DNA from: Croceibacterium xixiisoli
Lineage (GTDB): Bacteria; Pseudomonadota; Alphaproteobacteria; Sphingomonadales; Sphingomonadaceae
Reading direction: 5' to 3'
NCBI RefSeq assembly: GCF_009827305.1
Contig: NZ_WTYJ01000001.1
Coordinates: forward strand, 186,001-250,000
DNA: 64,000 nt
Below the pieces are notes generated by a model. That model was not told the DNA's origin and did no database searches. It saw nothing but the letters and a program-made list of their open reading frames with translations. A program made the position numbers and the translations under genes. Each line of letters opens with the position of its first letter. Positions within the stretch are counted from its first letter, which is position 1. Shown here piece by piece: positions 15,889 through 27,400 of this stretch.

Positions 15889-17621
15889 TGTCGATACTCA
15901 CGCGTGCCCGCAAGGGCATGATGGCGGGCGCCGTTGCGCTGGCCGCTCTGACCGCCGCCACGCCCGCTTATGCCTGGTGGGAAGGCGACTATGCCTATCG
16001 CACGAAGATCAACCTTAATGTCGATGCCGCCGGCATCACCGGGGAAGTGGCGCGCGCGCCGGTGCTGGTGCGGCTGCATCAGGGCAACTTCAACTTCAAG
16101 GATGTGAAAGCCGACGGATCGGACCTGCGCTTTGTCGCGGGCGATGACCGCACGCCGCTCAAGTTCCATATCGAGAAGTGGAGCCCGGCAGAGGAACAGG
16201 CGCTGGTCTGGGTCGATGTGCAGGGTCTGCAGCCGGGCCAGGCCTCGGCGATCTATGCCTATTACGGCAATCAGAATGCCGCTGCCGCGCAGGATGTGGC
16301 GGGCACCTTCGCGCCCGATTACCGGCTGGTGTATCACTTCAGCGATGAAGGCGCCGCCAAGGACGCCACCTCGAACGGCAACAACGCTGCCGGCGCCTCG
16401 GGTCGCAGCGCCGCAGGGCTGATCGGCTCGAGCCTGCTGCTCGACGGGGCCAGCAGCGTGACGCTGCCGGCCGCAGCCTTTGCCAGCGGACCGCTCAGCC
16501 TCAGCTTCTGGGTCAAGCCCGGCAGCGATGGCGCGATCTTCACTTTGCCGGGTTCGGTCAGCCTGATCGCCCAGGGCGGCCAGCTGTTCATCGATCAGGG
16601 CGGCGCCCGATCGGCCGGCGCAGCGCTGGCCGCTGACGCCTGGGCCAATGTCGCGCTGGTCAATGATGGCACGAAGAGCGTGCTCTATATCAACGGCCAG
16701 GCGGCCGGCGAAGTGGCCGGCGCGCTGGCCGCTGCAGCCGGCGACGCCGTGCTGGGCACAGGCTTTGCGGGCGAGATCGACGAGCTGCGGGTGGCCGGTG
16801 TGGCGCTGCCGCAGGCCGCCTTCCAGCTGGCCTCTGCTGCCGAAGGCCAGTCCTCGAAGCTGGTCACCACCGATACCGCGCAGCAGGTCGAGACCGGCGG
16901 TGGCCATGGCTATATGGGCATTCTGTTTGCCGCGCTGACCTTCGACGCCTGGGTGGTGATCATCATCTGCGGCCTGATGCTGGCGATCGCGATCGCGATC
17001 ATGATCACCAAGGGCCTGCTGATCGGCAAGGTGCGCAGCGCGAATGAGGCCTTCCTGGCCTCTTATGCGGGCGTCTCGCGCCGGACGGGCGAACATGACG
17101 GCCTGCCGATGTTCGATCCGGGCATGGGCGCGTCCGATTCCACGCTGGGCCGGCTCTATGCCATCGGCCGGCGTGAGCTGGGCGAGCGGCTGATGGAAGG
17201 ACGCACGACGGGTTCGCGCTTTGCGATCCGGGCGCAGTCGATTGCCGCGATCCGCTCGGCGCTCGATGCGGGCAAGGTGCGCGAGGGGCAGAAGCTCCAT
17301 GCGCGGCTCGTGCTGCTGACCATCGCCATCTCGGGCGGTCCCTTCATCGGCCTGCTCGGCACGGTGCTGGGGGTGATGATCACCTTTGCTTCCGTGGCTG
17401 CGGCCGGCGAGGTCAATATCAACGCCATTGCCCCGGGTATTGCCGCCGCGCTGCTGGCGACGGTGGCGGGCCTTGCGGTCGCGATCCCGGCGCTGTTCGG
17501 CTACAACTATCTGCTCAGCCGCATCGAGGAGATCACCGCCGACCACGATATCTTCGTGGACGAGCTGGAAAAGCGCATCGCCGAGACCTGGCAGGATGTG
17601 CCTGCGGCGCAAGCGGCCTGA
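15888..17621 (+). CDS. DUF2341/LamG-ExbB fusion: MotA/TolQ/ExbB proton channel with a large periplasmic domain
   Basis: 577 aa. The signal peptide ends near residue 29 (TPAYA). A DUF2341 domain (about 30-145, beginning WWEGDYAYRTKI) and a LamG/concanavalin-like fold (about 165-310) lie in the periplasm. The C-terminal half is a complete ExbB/TolQ module: TM1 near 350-375 (WVVIIICGLMLAIAIAIMI), a cytoplasmic loop, and TM2/TM3 within about 465-550 (GGPFIGLLGTVLGVM; AALLATVAGLAVAIPALF). Ordinary ExbB is about 240 aa with no such extension. It should form a proton channel with ExbD encoded next. The carbohydrate-binding-like head may sense or hold TpsA, peptidoglycan or a glycan. Confidence 0.85.
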   Translation: MSILTRARKGMMAGAVALAALTAATPAYAWWEGDYAYRTKINLNVDAAGITGEVARAPVLVRLHQGNFNFKDVKADGSDLRFVAGDDRTPLKFHIEKWSPAEEQALVWVDVQGLQPGQASAIYAYYGNQNAAAAQDVAGTFAPDYRLVYHFSDEGAAKDATSNGNNAAGASGRSAAGLIGSSLLLDGASSVTLPAAAFASGPLSLSFWVKPGSDGAIFTLPGSVSLIAQGGQLFIDQGGARSAGAALAADAWANVALVNDGTKSVLYINGQAAGEVAGALAAAAGDAVLGTGFAGEIDELRVAGVALPQAAFQLASAAEGQSSKLVTTDTAQQVETGGGHGYMGILFAALTFDAWVVIIICGLMLAIAIAIMITKGLLIGKVRSANEAFLASYAGVSRRTGEHDGLPMFDPGMGASDSTLGRLYAIGRRELGERLMEGRTTGSRFAIRAQSIAAIRSALDAGKVREGQKLHARLVLLTIAISGGPFIGLLGTVLGVMITFASVAAAGEVNINAIAPGIAAALLATVAGLAVAIPALFGYNYLLSRIEEITADHDIFVDELEKRIAETWQDVPAAQAA

Positions 17622-17645
17622 ACCCGAGGATAAGGAGCTCAGGCC

Positions 17646-18068
17646 ATGGCCATGCAGGCAGGCGGTTCGAAGAAGCCGTATAACGAGATCAACATCACCC
17701 CCTTCGTCGATGTGGTGCTGGTGCTGCTGATCATCTTCATCCTGATGACGACGGCAGCGGTCCAGGGGATCAAGGTGGACCTGCCGTCCGCCTCCTCGGC
17801 CAAGGTGCTCGAGGCGCAGAAGAGCCGGGTGATTGCGGTCAGCAATGACGGGACGGTCTCGATCGATGCGATCCCCGTCTCGATGAGCGAGCTGGAAAGC
17901 CAGCTGCGTTCGAGCATTGCCACCACGCCCGATCTGGCGGTGATCCTGCGCGGGGACAGGGCGGTGCAATATGACAAGGTGATGCAGGTGCTCGACCTGT
18001 GTTCCAAGGTCGGCGTGCCCAGCCTTGGCATGGCCTCCACCCGGCCGCCGAGCGGCGGGGGGGCGTGA
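17646..18068 (+). CDS. ExbD/TolR family biopolymer transport protein
   Basis: 140 aa, normal for ExbD. After a short cytoplasmic start, one membrane helix (about residues 20-40) carries the essential aspartate in the family motif INITPFVDVVLVLLIIF. The periplasmic domain ends the protein (DLAVILRGDRAVQYDKVMQVLDLC). It pairs with the ExbB fusion to convert proton-motive force to mechanical work on TonB. It starts 24 nt after the ExbB stop, with GGAG upstream, and its TGA overlaps the ATG of the TonB gene (TGATG). Confidence 0.93.
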   Translation: MAMQAGGSKKPYNEINITPFVDVVLVLLIIFILMTTAAVQGIKVDLPSASSAKVLEAQKSRVIAVSNDGTVSIDAIPVSMSELESQLRSSIATTPDLAVILRGDRAVQYDKVMQVLDLCSKVGVPSLGMASTRPPSGGGA

Positions 18069-18808
18069 TGGCCGCGCTCGCGCTTGGTGGTTCAAATGGC
18101 TCAGGTGGGGGTGGTCCAGGTGGGCGCCGCCGCAAATCCCCCGTCACCTTCGGCCGCGTGGCCGTGGTGGTTGGCGTGGGGCTGCTCGCGGCGGTGGTCT
18201 ATAACATGATGAGCTGGCAGTCGGTCAGTGACCGGCCGAACGAGATGAAGACGACGCAGGTCATCCTGCCGCCGCCTCCCCCACCTCCGCCGCCACCGCC
18301 CGAGGTCAAGCCGGAAGAAAAGCCGCCCGAGCCGGTCGATGCGCCGCCGATCGACAGTCCGGTCGATACGCCGCCGCCGCCCGATCAGGCGCCGTCCGAT
18401 GCCACACCTTCCTCCGATCCGGCCCCGGGCGACAATGCCCTGACCGCGCGCGAGGGCGCGGGTCCGTCGAACTACGGCCTGGCCGTGGGCGATGGCGGGG
18501 GCACCCGTATCGGTGGCCGGCCCGGCGGGGGCGGGGGAGGAGACGCTCATCGCGCCTATGCCAATGTGGCGCTCGGCTGCATCCGATCGGCCGCGCAGCG
18601 CGACCGGGACCTGTCACGCGGCCGCTATGATGCGGTGCTGAGCGTGACCATGACCCCGGCCGGGCGGATTGCCAATGCGCGGGTGGCGGGGGTCGATGAT
18701 CGCCGTGCCGCGCAAATCCGCAATCTGCTGACCGGGCTCCAGTGCCAGGCACCGCCTGCCGGCCTGCCGGTGATGCGGATCGAACTCAATGCCCGCTCGG
18801 GACGCTGA
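18068..18808 (+). CDS. Proline-rich TonB-like energy transducer
   Basis: 246 aa from the ATG overlapping the exbD stop. A glycine/arginine-rich cytoplasmic start leads into one membrane helix (about 29-47). A spacer with eleven consecutive prolines and repeated PE/KP follows, the usual rigid arm that spans the periplasm. A glycine-rich hinge (about 145-160) precedes a short TonB_C-like end (YDAVLSVTMTPAGRIANARV ... PPAGLPVMRIEL). The C-terminal domain lacks the usual YP motif, so it may not use a standard TonB box partner. It is the third gene of the motor set, directly after ExbD, and likely contacts TpsB, the porin or TpsA. Confidence 0.8.
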   Translation: MAALALGGSNGSGGGGPGGRRRKSPVTFGRVAVVVGVGLLAAVVYNMMSWQSVSDRPNEMKTTQVILPPPPPPPPPPPEVKPEEKPPEPVDAPPIDSPVDTPPPPDQAPSDATPSSDPAPGDNALTAREGAGPSNYGLAVGDGGGTRIGGRPGGGGGGDAHRAYANVALGCIRSAAQRDRDLSRGRYDAVLSVTMTPAGRIANARVAGVDDRRAAQIRNLLTGLQCQAPPAGLPVMRIELNARSGR

Positions 18809-18882
18809 ACCTGACAGCTTCGGGGCCGGACTTCCTGCGGCCGGCACCCAGCGACCATCTGTTTTTTGAAGGGAACTTCACG

Positions 18883-20685
18883 ATGTCTATTCTCACCGGT
18901 CCCAGTGGCCGTCTCAAACCCCTGCTTCTGGCCTGCGTGGCCGGCGCCACCCTCTTCGCCTCGCCGGCGTCCGCGCAAGAACGCCGGATCGACGGCGAGA
19001 AAATCCTCGAACTGCTGGTCGCCAAGGGCGTGATCAGCCAGGCCGACGCCGATACCATCGTATCGCAGGCCGAAGTGGTCGAAGCGGCACCGGTTCAGGC
19101 CCAAGCCCAGGCACGCGCCCCGCTGCCGCAGGCCGGCGTTGCCGCCGATGGCACGCAGACCATCGCCTACGTCTCGCCCGTGGTGCGCGAACAGATCGTC
19201 CAGCAGGTGCGGGCAGAGCTCGGCACCCAGGCGCAGGCCGAAGGCTGGTCAAAGCCGGGCGAGACGCCCGAATGGACCCGGCGGATCAACATCTATGGCG
19301 ATGTGCGCGTGCGCGGCGAGGCGCGGTTCTATGACAAGGACAATGGCGACATCTTCTGGAACTACGGCGCGCTCAACCATGGCGAACCGTTCGATATCAA
19401 CGATCGCAACCCCGACTATATCGGCGCGCCCTATATAAACACGCTGGAAAACCGCGAACGCTTCCGCCTGCGCGCCCGATTGGGCGTCAAGGCGCAGATC
19501 GCCAGCTGGATCAGCGCCGATGTGCGCATCGCCACGGGCGCCGACAATGCCCCGGTCTCGACCAATCAGACGCTGGGCGCCGATGGTACGGGCAAATATC
19601 ACCTCTGGCTCGATCGCGCCTCGGTCCGCCTGACCCCGGTCAAGGATGTGGCGATCGATGTGGGGCGCTTTGCCAACCCCTTCTTCACCTCCGACCTGAT
19701 CTTCGACAATGACATGAACTTCGACGGGATCGCCGTCTCGGCCTCGGCCCCGGTGACCCAGGGACTGCGCCTGTTCGGCACGGCCGGCGCCTTCCCGGTG
19801 TTCAACACCGACATGAACTTCGGGTCGCAGAACGCCCAGGTGGAAGAGAATGTGCCACGCGGGCGGCCCTATCCCAGCCAGGATCGCTACATGTTCGCCG
19901 CCCAGGCCGGGTTCGATGCCAGGGTCAGCGATGCGATCGATCTGAAGCTGGCCGGCGCCTATTACCACTTCGACAACATCCAGGCCCGCCAGTCCGACCC
20001 TTGCTATTGGTATGAGCTGGTCTGTTCGACAGATGCGCTGCGGCCTGCGTTCCAGCAGTTCGGCAACACGATGGCGACGCTGCGCGATATCGTGCCCAAT
20101 CCGGTCAATCCCGATCTCTCGCCCGATCCGCAGTACTTCGGCTATGCCTCAAAGTTCAGGATCCTGCATGTGCGCGGGGCACTCGATTACCGCGCCAATG
20201 ACGGGTTCGGCGTGCGTCTGGAAGGCGATTACGTCCGCAATCTGGGCTGGAACCGCAGCGAGGTGGCCGCCCGGGCGATCAACAATCTGGGGGCGGACGT
20301 CACCCTGCCCGATCCCACCCCAACCGATCCCGACAACACCATCACCCGGCCCGGCGCCTATCAGGGCGGCAATCAGGGCTGGCAGGCCCGCCTGACGGTC
20401 GGTTCGGTGATGAACCTCAACATGATGGGCGACTGGGCAGCCAAAACCGGCGACTGGAACGGCTATGTGGCCTACCGCCGGCTTGAGAGCGATGCGGTGG
20501 TCGATGCCTTTGCCGATTCCGACTTCCACATCGGCGGCACCAACAACCGGGGTTGGCAGATCGGCGGCAATTATGCAGTCGCGCCCAACACCATCGTCGG
20601 GCTGCGCTGGCTGGCGGCTGAAGAAATCGCCTCGGCCCCCTTCAGCGTGGATCGCGGCTTCGTCGATCTGATGACCCGGTTCTGA
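18883..20685 (+). CDS. Putative outer-membrane porin (Porin_5-like)
   Basis: 600 aa. The signal peptide ends near residue 31 (ASPASA). A short helical, coiled-coil-prone region (ILELLVAKGVISQADADTI) follows, a feature of this porin family. The beta-barrel starts at about residue 140 with RRINIYGDVRVRGEARFY and ends in a C-terminal phenylalanine (LMTRF), as needed for BAM insertion. Family members form channels for solutes. GAAGGGA precedes the ATG. The position between the TonB gene and TpsA is not typical for TPS loci and suggests either an uptake role or a barrel that assists surface display. Confidence 0.82.
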   Translation: MSILTGPSGRLKPLLLACVAGATLFASPASAQERRIDGEKILELLVAKGVISQADADTIVSQAEVVEAAPVQAQAQARAPLPQAGVAADGTQTIAYVSPVVREQIVQQVRAELGTQAQAEGWSKPGETPEWTRRINIYGDVRVRGEARFYDKDNGDIFWNYGALNHGEPFDINDRNPDYIGAPYINTLENRERFRLRARLGVKAQIASWISADVRIATGADNAPVSTNQTLGADGTGKYHLWLDRASVRLTPVKDVAIDVGRFANPFFTSDLIFDNDMNFDGIAVSASAPVTQGLRLFGTAGAFPVFNTDMNFGSQNAQVEENVPRGRPYPSQDRYMFAAQAGFDARVSDAIDLKLAGAYYHFDNIQARQSDPCYWYELVCSTDALRPAFQQFGNTMATLRDIVPNPVNPDLSPDPQYFGYASKFRILHVRGALDYRANDGFGVRLEGDYVRNLGWNRSEVAARAINNLGADVTLPDPTPTDPDNTITRPGAYQGGNQGWQARLTVGSVMNLNMMGDWAAKTGDWNGYVAYRRLESDAVVDAFADSDFHIGGTNNRGWQIGGNYAVAPNTIVGLRWLAAEEIASAPFSVDRGFVDLMTRF

Positions 20686-20845
20686 GAACCGGATCCCGGA
20701 TCACACCATGTCCACCACCGCGCTCCTTATCGTGACCGCCCGGCTGCGCCAGATCGCACGGCCGGGCAGTCATGCGCACCCGGCTGTGCCTGTGCCCTCA
20801 GGCAGGCGCAGCCGGGTTGCGGCCAAAAGGATCGCGGGAAGGATC

Positions 20846-21286
20846 ATGGCCTGGTTCGCCCTGCTGCTGCTGCCGGCCTCGCCGCTGCTCGCAGCCCAGC
20901 AGGTGGAGCCCGATCAGCACGAACCTGCTCAGACAGAAGCTTTGCGTGAACTGCCGGCCACCGAACTGCCACCCGTCGAACCAGCACCGGCGAACACCCG
21001 CATCGGCACGGCCGCGCCGCAGGGGCCCTGCGTGATCGTGGACATCGCGGGCGAACAGGCCGGCCATCTCGATTGCGCGACCCGGCGCCTGGCCCAGGCC
21101 GCCCGCATTGCCCAGGATCAGGCCCGCGCCGGGATCGATGCCCCGGTCTCGCAAGCCGGATCCCCCGATACCCGGATCGGCATCGCCAACCAGTCCGCCA
21201 CCCGGCTGCGCATGGGCAGCGGCTTTGGCACCTCGGTCCATGCCGAACGGCCCGCGACGCGCCCGCCCCGGGTGCCGCGGCCATGA
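20846..21286 (+). CDS. Small exported protein of unknown function (TPS-locus)
   Basis: 146 aa from ATG 20846, which is preceded by GGAAGGA; the frame is open upstream to 20708 but the added residues look non-coding. A signal peptide (MAWFALLLLPASPLLA) is followed by a Glu/Pro-rich stretch. A conserved-looking core (GPCVIVDIAGEQAGHLDCATRRL, with two cysteines) leads into an Ala/Arg helical segment and a tail rich in arginine and proline. I do not recognise the family. Its place between the porin and the giant TpsA suggests a periplasmic helper for TpsA export. Confidence 0.6.
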   Translation: MAWFALLLLPASPLLAAQQVEPDQHEPAQTEALRELPATELPPVEPAPANTRIGTAAPQGPCVIVDIAGEQAGHLDCATRRLAQAARIAQDQARAGIDAPVSQAGSPDTRIGIANQSATRLRMGSGFGTSVHAERPATRPPRVPRP

Positions 21287-21437
21287 TGGCGAGGAGCTGC
21301 TTGAGACATTCTTCAGACCACCACGCGCGCGGCCCGTCCGCCGCGTGGTGCCGTCCCCACCCAGACCTTCCTTTTGAACATGATGCGACGCGCCAGCCCG
21401 TGACGGCCGCGCGTGCCCGCCTGCCGGAGAACGACCG

Positions 21438-24400
21438 ATGACCGACAACCGCACTATCCGCACCAAGCTTCTCATCGGTGCCTCGCTCTCCGCCCTGCTG
21501 CTGACCGGTGTGGCCCAGGGCGTGGCCCAGGCGCAGGACCGGGCTGCCGCAGGCTGGGGGCGCGGGCGCGGCGCGGGCGCCGATCCGGCCGCTGCGGTTG
21601 CCCGCGCCGCGCAGGACCAGGCCGTGCGCCAGGCGCAGACCAACAGCTCCACCCAGCGCGCGCTCGATGCCCTGCGCCGCGCCGCGCAAACCCGCACCCA
21701 GATGCAGGATGCCCAGGTCCAGGCCCGTATCGCCGCCCAGGCAGCGATGAACCTGGTTCCCAATGGCATCGGCCAGGGCGGGCTCCAGGCCGCGCCCGAG
21801 ATCGAGATCGATCCCAGCCTGTGGGTCGGCGCCAATGGTCCCACCCAGAGCGCGGGCGAAGGCGGGCGCACCAAGGTCACGGTCGAACAGAGCGAGAGCA
21901 AGGCCATCCTGACCTGGGACAGCTTCAACGTCGGGCGCGAGACCGATCTCTCCTTCAATCAGCAGAGTGCCGACTGGGTCGTGCTCAACCGTGTGCGCGA
22001 TGCCGATGCCAGCCAAATCCACGGCAGCATCAATGCCAAAGGCACCGTGCTGATCCTCAACCAGAACGGCGTGCTGTTCGGCGGCACGGCCGCCGTCAAT
22101 GTCCGCAATCTGGTCGCCTCCAGCGCCAGTATCACCGATGCCGCCTTCCTCGATCGCGGGATCTACTCCCAGCTCTCGGGCACCGAATATCTGCCCAGCT
22201 TCACCGATGCGGGCGGTGCGATCACGGTCGAGGCCGGCGCCCAGATCACGACCCATGCGCCCACCAGCGCCACCCAGGGCGGCGGCTATGTGCTGCTGAT
22301 GGGCAGCCAGGTTACCAATGCCGGCGCCATCACCACGCCCAAGGGGCAGACCCTGCTCTCGGCCGGGGATGACTTCCTTGTCCGCCGGGGCTTCGGCACG
22401 GCAGAAAACCCCTATTCCACCACCCGCGGCAATGAGGTGCGCGGGCTGATCGATGCCGGCTCTGTCAGCGGAACCGTCACCAACAGCGGCCTGATCGAGG
22501 CCACCCAGGGCGATATCACGCTGGCCGGCCGCACCATCCGCCAGGACGGCGTGGCGCTGGCCACCACCGGGGTCAATCAGCGCGGCACGATCCATCTGCT
22601 CAACAGTGCGTCTGACACGCAGGGCTCGGTCACGCTGGGCGCCAACAGCCTCACCACCATCCTGCCCGAACTCGAAGCCAAGGATACTGCGCTCAACGGC
22701 CAGCGCGATGCGCTGATCGCGCAGAGCAACACCGCCAATCTCAACCGCCCCACCACCACCAATGGCGGGTTCGACGATCGATCGCTGCTGGCCGACCGGC
22801 TCGACCAGAGCCGCATCGAGATCGTCACCGGCGGCGATGTGCTGTTCGCCGGCGGTTCCAGCACCAGCGCCCAGGGCGGTCAGGTGGCCGTGCAGGCCAA
22901 TGCCGGGCGGATCACCGTGGCCGATGGTGCACGGATCGATGTCTCGGGCGTGATGGGCGTGGCGCTGGACATGGAATCCAACTCCATCATGGTCAACGTC
23001 CAGGGCAATGAGATGCGCGACAGCCCGGTCAATCGCGACAGCGAGAATCTGCGCAGCCAGAACATCTGGCTCGATGTGCGCGACCTCGTCCTCCTGCCCG
23101 ATGGCACGGGCGATTATGACGGCGATCGCTGGTACACCGGCGGTGGCCTGCTCGAGGTTGGCGGCTATCTCGCCAATATGTCTCACGGCATCGGCGAATG
23201 GGCGGCCGTGGGCGGCACCATCACGCTCGCCGCCAGCGAAGTGGTCGCCCATCAGGGTGCCAGCTTCGATATCTCGGGCGGCAGCCTCGATTATGCCGCT
23301 GGCTGGGTCAACTCCACCCGCGTGCTCGGCGAAGACGGCAAGCTCTACGACATTGCCACCGCCCCCGCCTGGGTCAGGATGCTTGCCTGGGGCGATGCCT
23401 TCGTGCGCAACCACACCCGCTGGGGCACCGCCTATACCCAGGTCTGGTCCCACCCGCTCGGCGGCGCACGCTCTTCCCGCCGATGGTCCGAAGGCTACAG
23501 CGTCGGTCGCGACGCCGGCCAACTCATCCTCTCGGCCCCGACCGTCATCCTCGAAGCCGATATCCTCGCCCAGACCATCAATGGCGAGCGCCAGACCCTG
23601 GTCCGCGAAGATGGCGTCACCGATGGATACAAGCTCGGCCAGCATACCGTCGCCAAGGCCGGTACCCTCGCAATAGGCGGATATACCGCGCTGGGCCGGA
23701 CTGATCTGTTCGACAGCCTCATCACCATTGGAGAGGCTCCTCCCCTCGCTCTGGCGCTGGAAACGGGTGCTGCCCTGTCGGAGGATCTTCTCAATCGCAT
23801 CACGCTCGATGGCGATCATCTCAGCGCACAAAGGCTGGGCGGCCTTTCCATCGGCACGCGCGGCGCGGTCACCATCACGGGGGACCTCGTGCTCGGCGAT
23901 GGCGGGGCGCTCGATATCACGGCGCCGACATTCCATCTGGATGGCAGCGTCGTCGCACGCGGCGGCTCCGTTTCCGTATCCAATATCTTTTCAACCTCGC
24001 AGGCCTCGATCCCGGCCGTGGAATTGCTGGACGAGGGTGTGGCTGGCATCACCATCGGCGCAGGCAGCCTGATCGATACACGCGGCCAATGGGTCAATGC
24101 GCTGACCGATGCCAACATCGATGCTGCAGCGCCATTTTCCGGCTTCGGATATCTCGATGGGGGCTCCGTCACCCTGCGTTCGACGCAGGATGTCACGCTT
24201 GACGAAGCGTCTGTTGTGGATGTTTCATCGGGTGGCGGCTTGCTGCCCGATGGCAGTGTACGGGGCGGCCGGGGTGGCGATCTGTCGCTGGAGGCCGGCA
24301 TTCTGAGCGGCGGCTACACCCGGGACGGCCGGCTGACACTGGGTGGCAAGATCCACGGGTACGGCGTTACAGGGGGCGGTACGCTGCTGCTGCAGTCGGG

Positions 24401-27400
24401 ACGCATCAGCCTGGGAACAGGCGAAGGTGCATCCGACACGACGCTGGTGGTCAGCAATGCGCTGTTTTCCAGTGGTTTTGGCCATTACGAGATCGTGGGC
24501 GACCAGGGTATTTCCGTGGCAGATGGGGCTGTCATCGATGTGACCATGCCAGTCTACCGGCTTGGCGTAGACGGCCGCGTCCTGGCGAGCGGCAGCGATC
24601 CGGCTGCGGCTCTGGAGCTGTGGACTCCACCGCTTTATCTGGAAAACCCGGAATCCGGCGTGCTCACCCAACGCGGCGGCGCATCGCTGACGCTGCGCAC
24701 CGGCGACACGCTGCGATCGCTTGCCGACGTGGAGGATATTCGCGTGTCCATCGGCACTGGCGCGGTGGTCAGTGTCGATGCCGGGCAGGAGATTGCCCTC
24801 AGCGGGCCTGGCTATATCGAGATGGATGGCCGCCTGAACGCCTGGGGTGGAGATATCTCCATCACGCAGAGGGGCATTCTGTCGCAGGAAGCGGGCGGAC
24901 CGGCGGATGTGCCCGCCCATGGTCGTTCGCTGTGGATCGGTGAAAATGCCGTGCTCGATGTCGCGGCCCGGGCCGTGACTGCCGTCGATGTACAGGGCCG
25001 GCGTTACGGACATGTCGGCAAGGGCGGCAACATCATGATCGGCGGGGCGATCGATCATTCCATAGGCAGCCCAGGGGGCGGATCGGCCTTTGTCGTGATC
25101 CGCGAGGGGGCATTGCTGGATGCATCGGGCGCACAGGCGGTGCTCGATCTCGATGGGCGGCCGGGGACCACGGTCGCCAGCGACGGCGGCACGATCTCCC
25201 TGGGTTCCGTGCTCGGCCTCTATCTGCATGGAGATGTCAGGGCGGCGGCCGGCGGCGCGGGTGCAGCGGGCGGCACGCTCGACTTGTCGCTGGGCACCAC
25301 ATTGATGGATCGCAATCGGCCAGTCGACCGGATGGTCGTGCCGCGGGAACTGATCCTGACCAATGTCCGGGAAGATCTGGATTTGTTCGGCACCATGACC
25401 GCACGCGAAGCGGCTGATGGTCTGGTCTACGGGCATGGTGCGCTGGCGGTGGATCAGATCGAAGCCGGCGGCTTCGGCAGCCTTGGCCTGGCCGTCATGG
25501 GGCAGGTCAGCTTTGCCGAAAGCATGGATATCACGCTTGGGCAGAGTGCCAATATCTACGCGCTGTCGCTGGCTCTGGGTGAGGCGGCGGATGCGGACGG
25601 CCGCATTTCCATCACAGCGCCCTATCTGCGTCTGGGGGGCGTGCCGCAAATCGGTACCGATCTGATCGGTGTCGTGGCCGTGCAGATCGCGGGCACTTCG
25701 TCCCGTCCGACCGCCGCCAGCCTGACGCTGAACGGCGGGCTGATCGATCTGCGCGACCGCATGAGCTTCGGCGCGAATGGCACGCTCAACCGCACGACGG
25801 GCGCGTTTGCCTATGATCGGCGTGATTTCGCCGATATCACACTGAACAGCAGCGGGGACATCCGCCTGCTGGCGGGGGCCAACACCAATGCCACGCGCCT
25901 GGTGACGGCGCACAATCTCATCCTGTCCAGCGCGCAGGTCTACCCTGCGACCCACGCGCAGACGGAACTCGTCGCGGACACCATTCGGATCGGCCGCAGC
26001 ACTGATGTCGTCCCTGTACTGCCTCATTCCGCCTTCGGCCTGCTCTGGCTCGATGGGCGCACGATTGAACAGGGCGGCATCGTACGCGCGCCGCTCGGTG
26101 CACTGCAGATCGGTCGCACGGGCACCGAAAATCCAGCGGTGGAAGTCGATTTCCTGCCCGGCAGCGTCACCTCGATCAGCGGCAAGGGCCTCATCATGCC
26201 CTATGGCGGCACGGTTGACGGCATCCGCTATGACTACGACGGCACGCCGCTCAGCGAAACGCTGCTCGGCCTCAGCGGCTTTCGCGCCGAACTGGAGATC
26301 GCAGGGCAGAGCATCGCGGTTGCCGAAGGCGCGGTGATCGACGTCTCCGGCGGCGGCGAACTCACCGGCGCGGGTTTTGTCAGCGGGCGCGGCGGTTCGA
26401 TCGATGTGCTCAAGCATGCGCTGGTCGATGCCAATCCCGCTTTCCCGTCCAGCGTTTCGGGCAGCAGTGTCTATGCGCTGGTGCCGTCCCATTCCGGCAT
26501 CGCGCCCTCCGCGCCGGAGGCTGGCGCAGGCGATCCGATGATCGGGCAGCAGATCACGCTCGATGCCGGTGTGCCGGGCCTGCCGGCGGGCACCTACACA
26601 TTGATGCCGTCGACCTTTGCCCTGCAGAAAGGCGCCTTCCGCGTGGAGATCGCCCCGTCGGCCAATCCGCGCGGCACTGCGCTGCCGGCTGTCGACCTGA
26701 AGAACGGATCGCATATCGTTACCGGCCATCTGGGAACCGCCGGCACGAATGTGCGGGAAGCGCTGAGCCGGCAGGTGATCGTGACCCCTGCCGATGTGGT
26801 GCGCAGCTATTCGCTCTATAACGAAACCAGCTATCACGATTTCGCCGTCGCCGATGCGGCGCGGTTGGGCATGCCGCGCATCAGCCTGCCGATCGACGTG
26901 CAGAATCTGTCTCTGACCTTCGCGAAGAACCACACCGATCGCCCGGCTCTCTCCTTCGAAGGCGAACTTCGCAACACACCGGAAAAGGGTGGCTGGCTGG
27001 GCCAGGTCACGCTCCGCCCCAGTTCCGGATCGGTCGAGATCGTGAAGGCCGGCAACGGGCCGACGGTGGATTTCGACGGGGTGACGCTGGATGATGCGGC
27101 GATCAATGCGATGAATGCCGGCCGCCTGATGATCGGCGGCACCACCGTTCGTAATTACGGCCCGCCAAAGCTGACCACAGGGGCCACCGGCACCGTGCAG
27201 GGCAATATCGTGGATATCCGCTCTTCCACGCGCGATCTGATCGTGCGCAGCAGTGCGACGTTGATGGCCAGCGACATTTTCCTGATCAACGGTTTCCAGG
27301 AAAACGTCATCACTGTCGAACAGGGTGCGGTGCTGAACACGCTGGGCAAGGGCAGCGCGGGGCAGGATGCGCGCGATGGTTTCATCTATCGGCCCCTTCA

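Noticed and set aside
15885-18095. 736-codon minus-strand frame opposite the ExbB/ExbD genes
   Set aside because: Antisense shadow of well-recognised ExbB and ExbD genes; no motifs of its own.
18268-18305. Repetitive CCG/CCT tract as an unstable microsatellite
   Set aside because: It encodes the proline arm of TonB using mixed codons; the tract is expected for the family and not a pure simple repeat.
21438-24000. Shift of codon style inside tpsA near 23.65 kb, suggesting a chimeric gene
   Set aside because: The impression is weak by eye and could reflect the change from secretion domain to repeats; a windowed codon-usage calculation would be needed.
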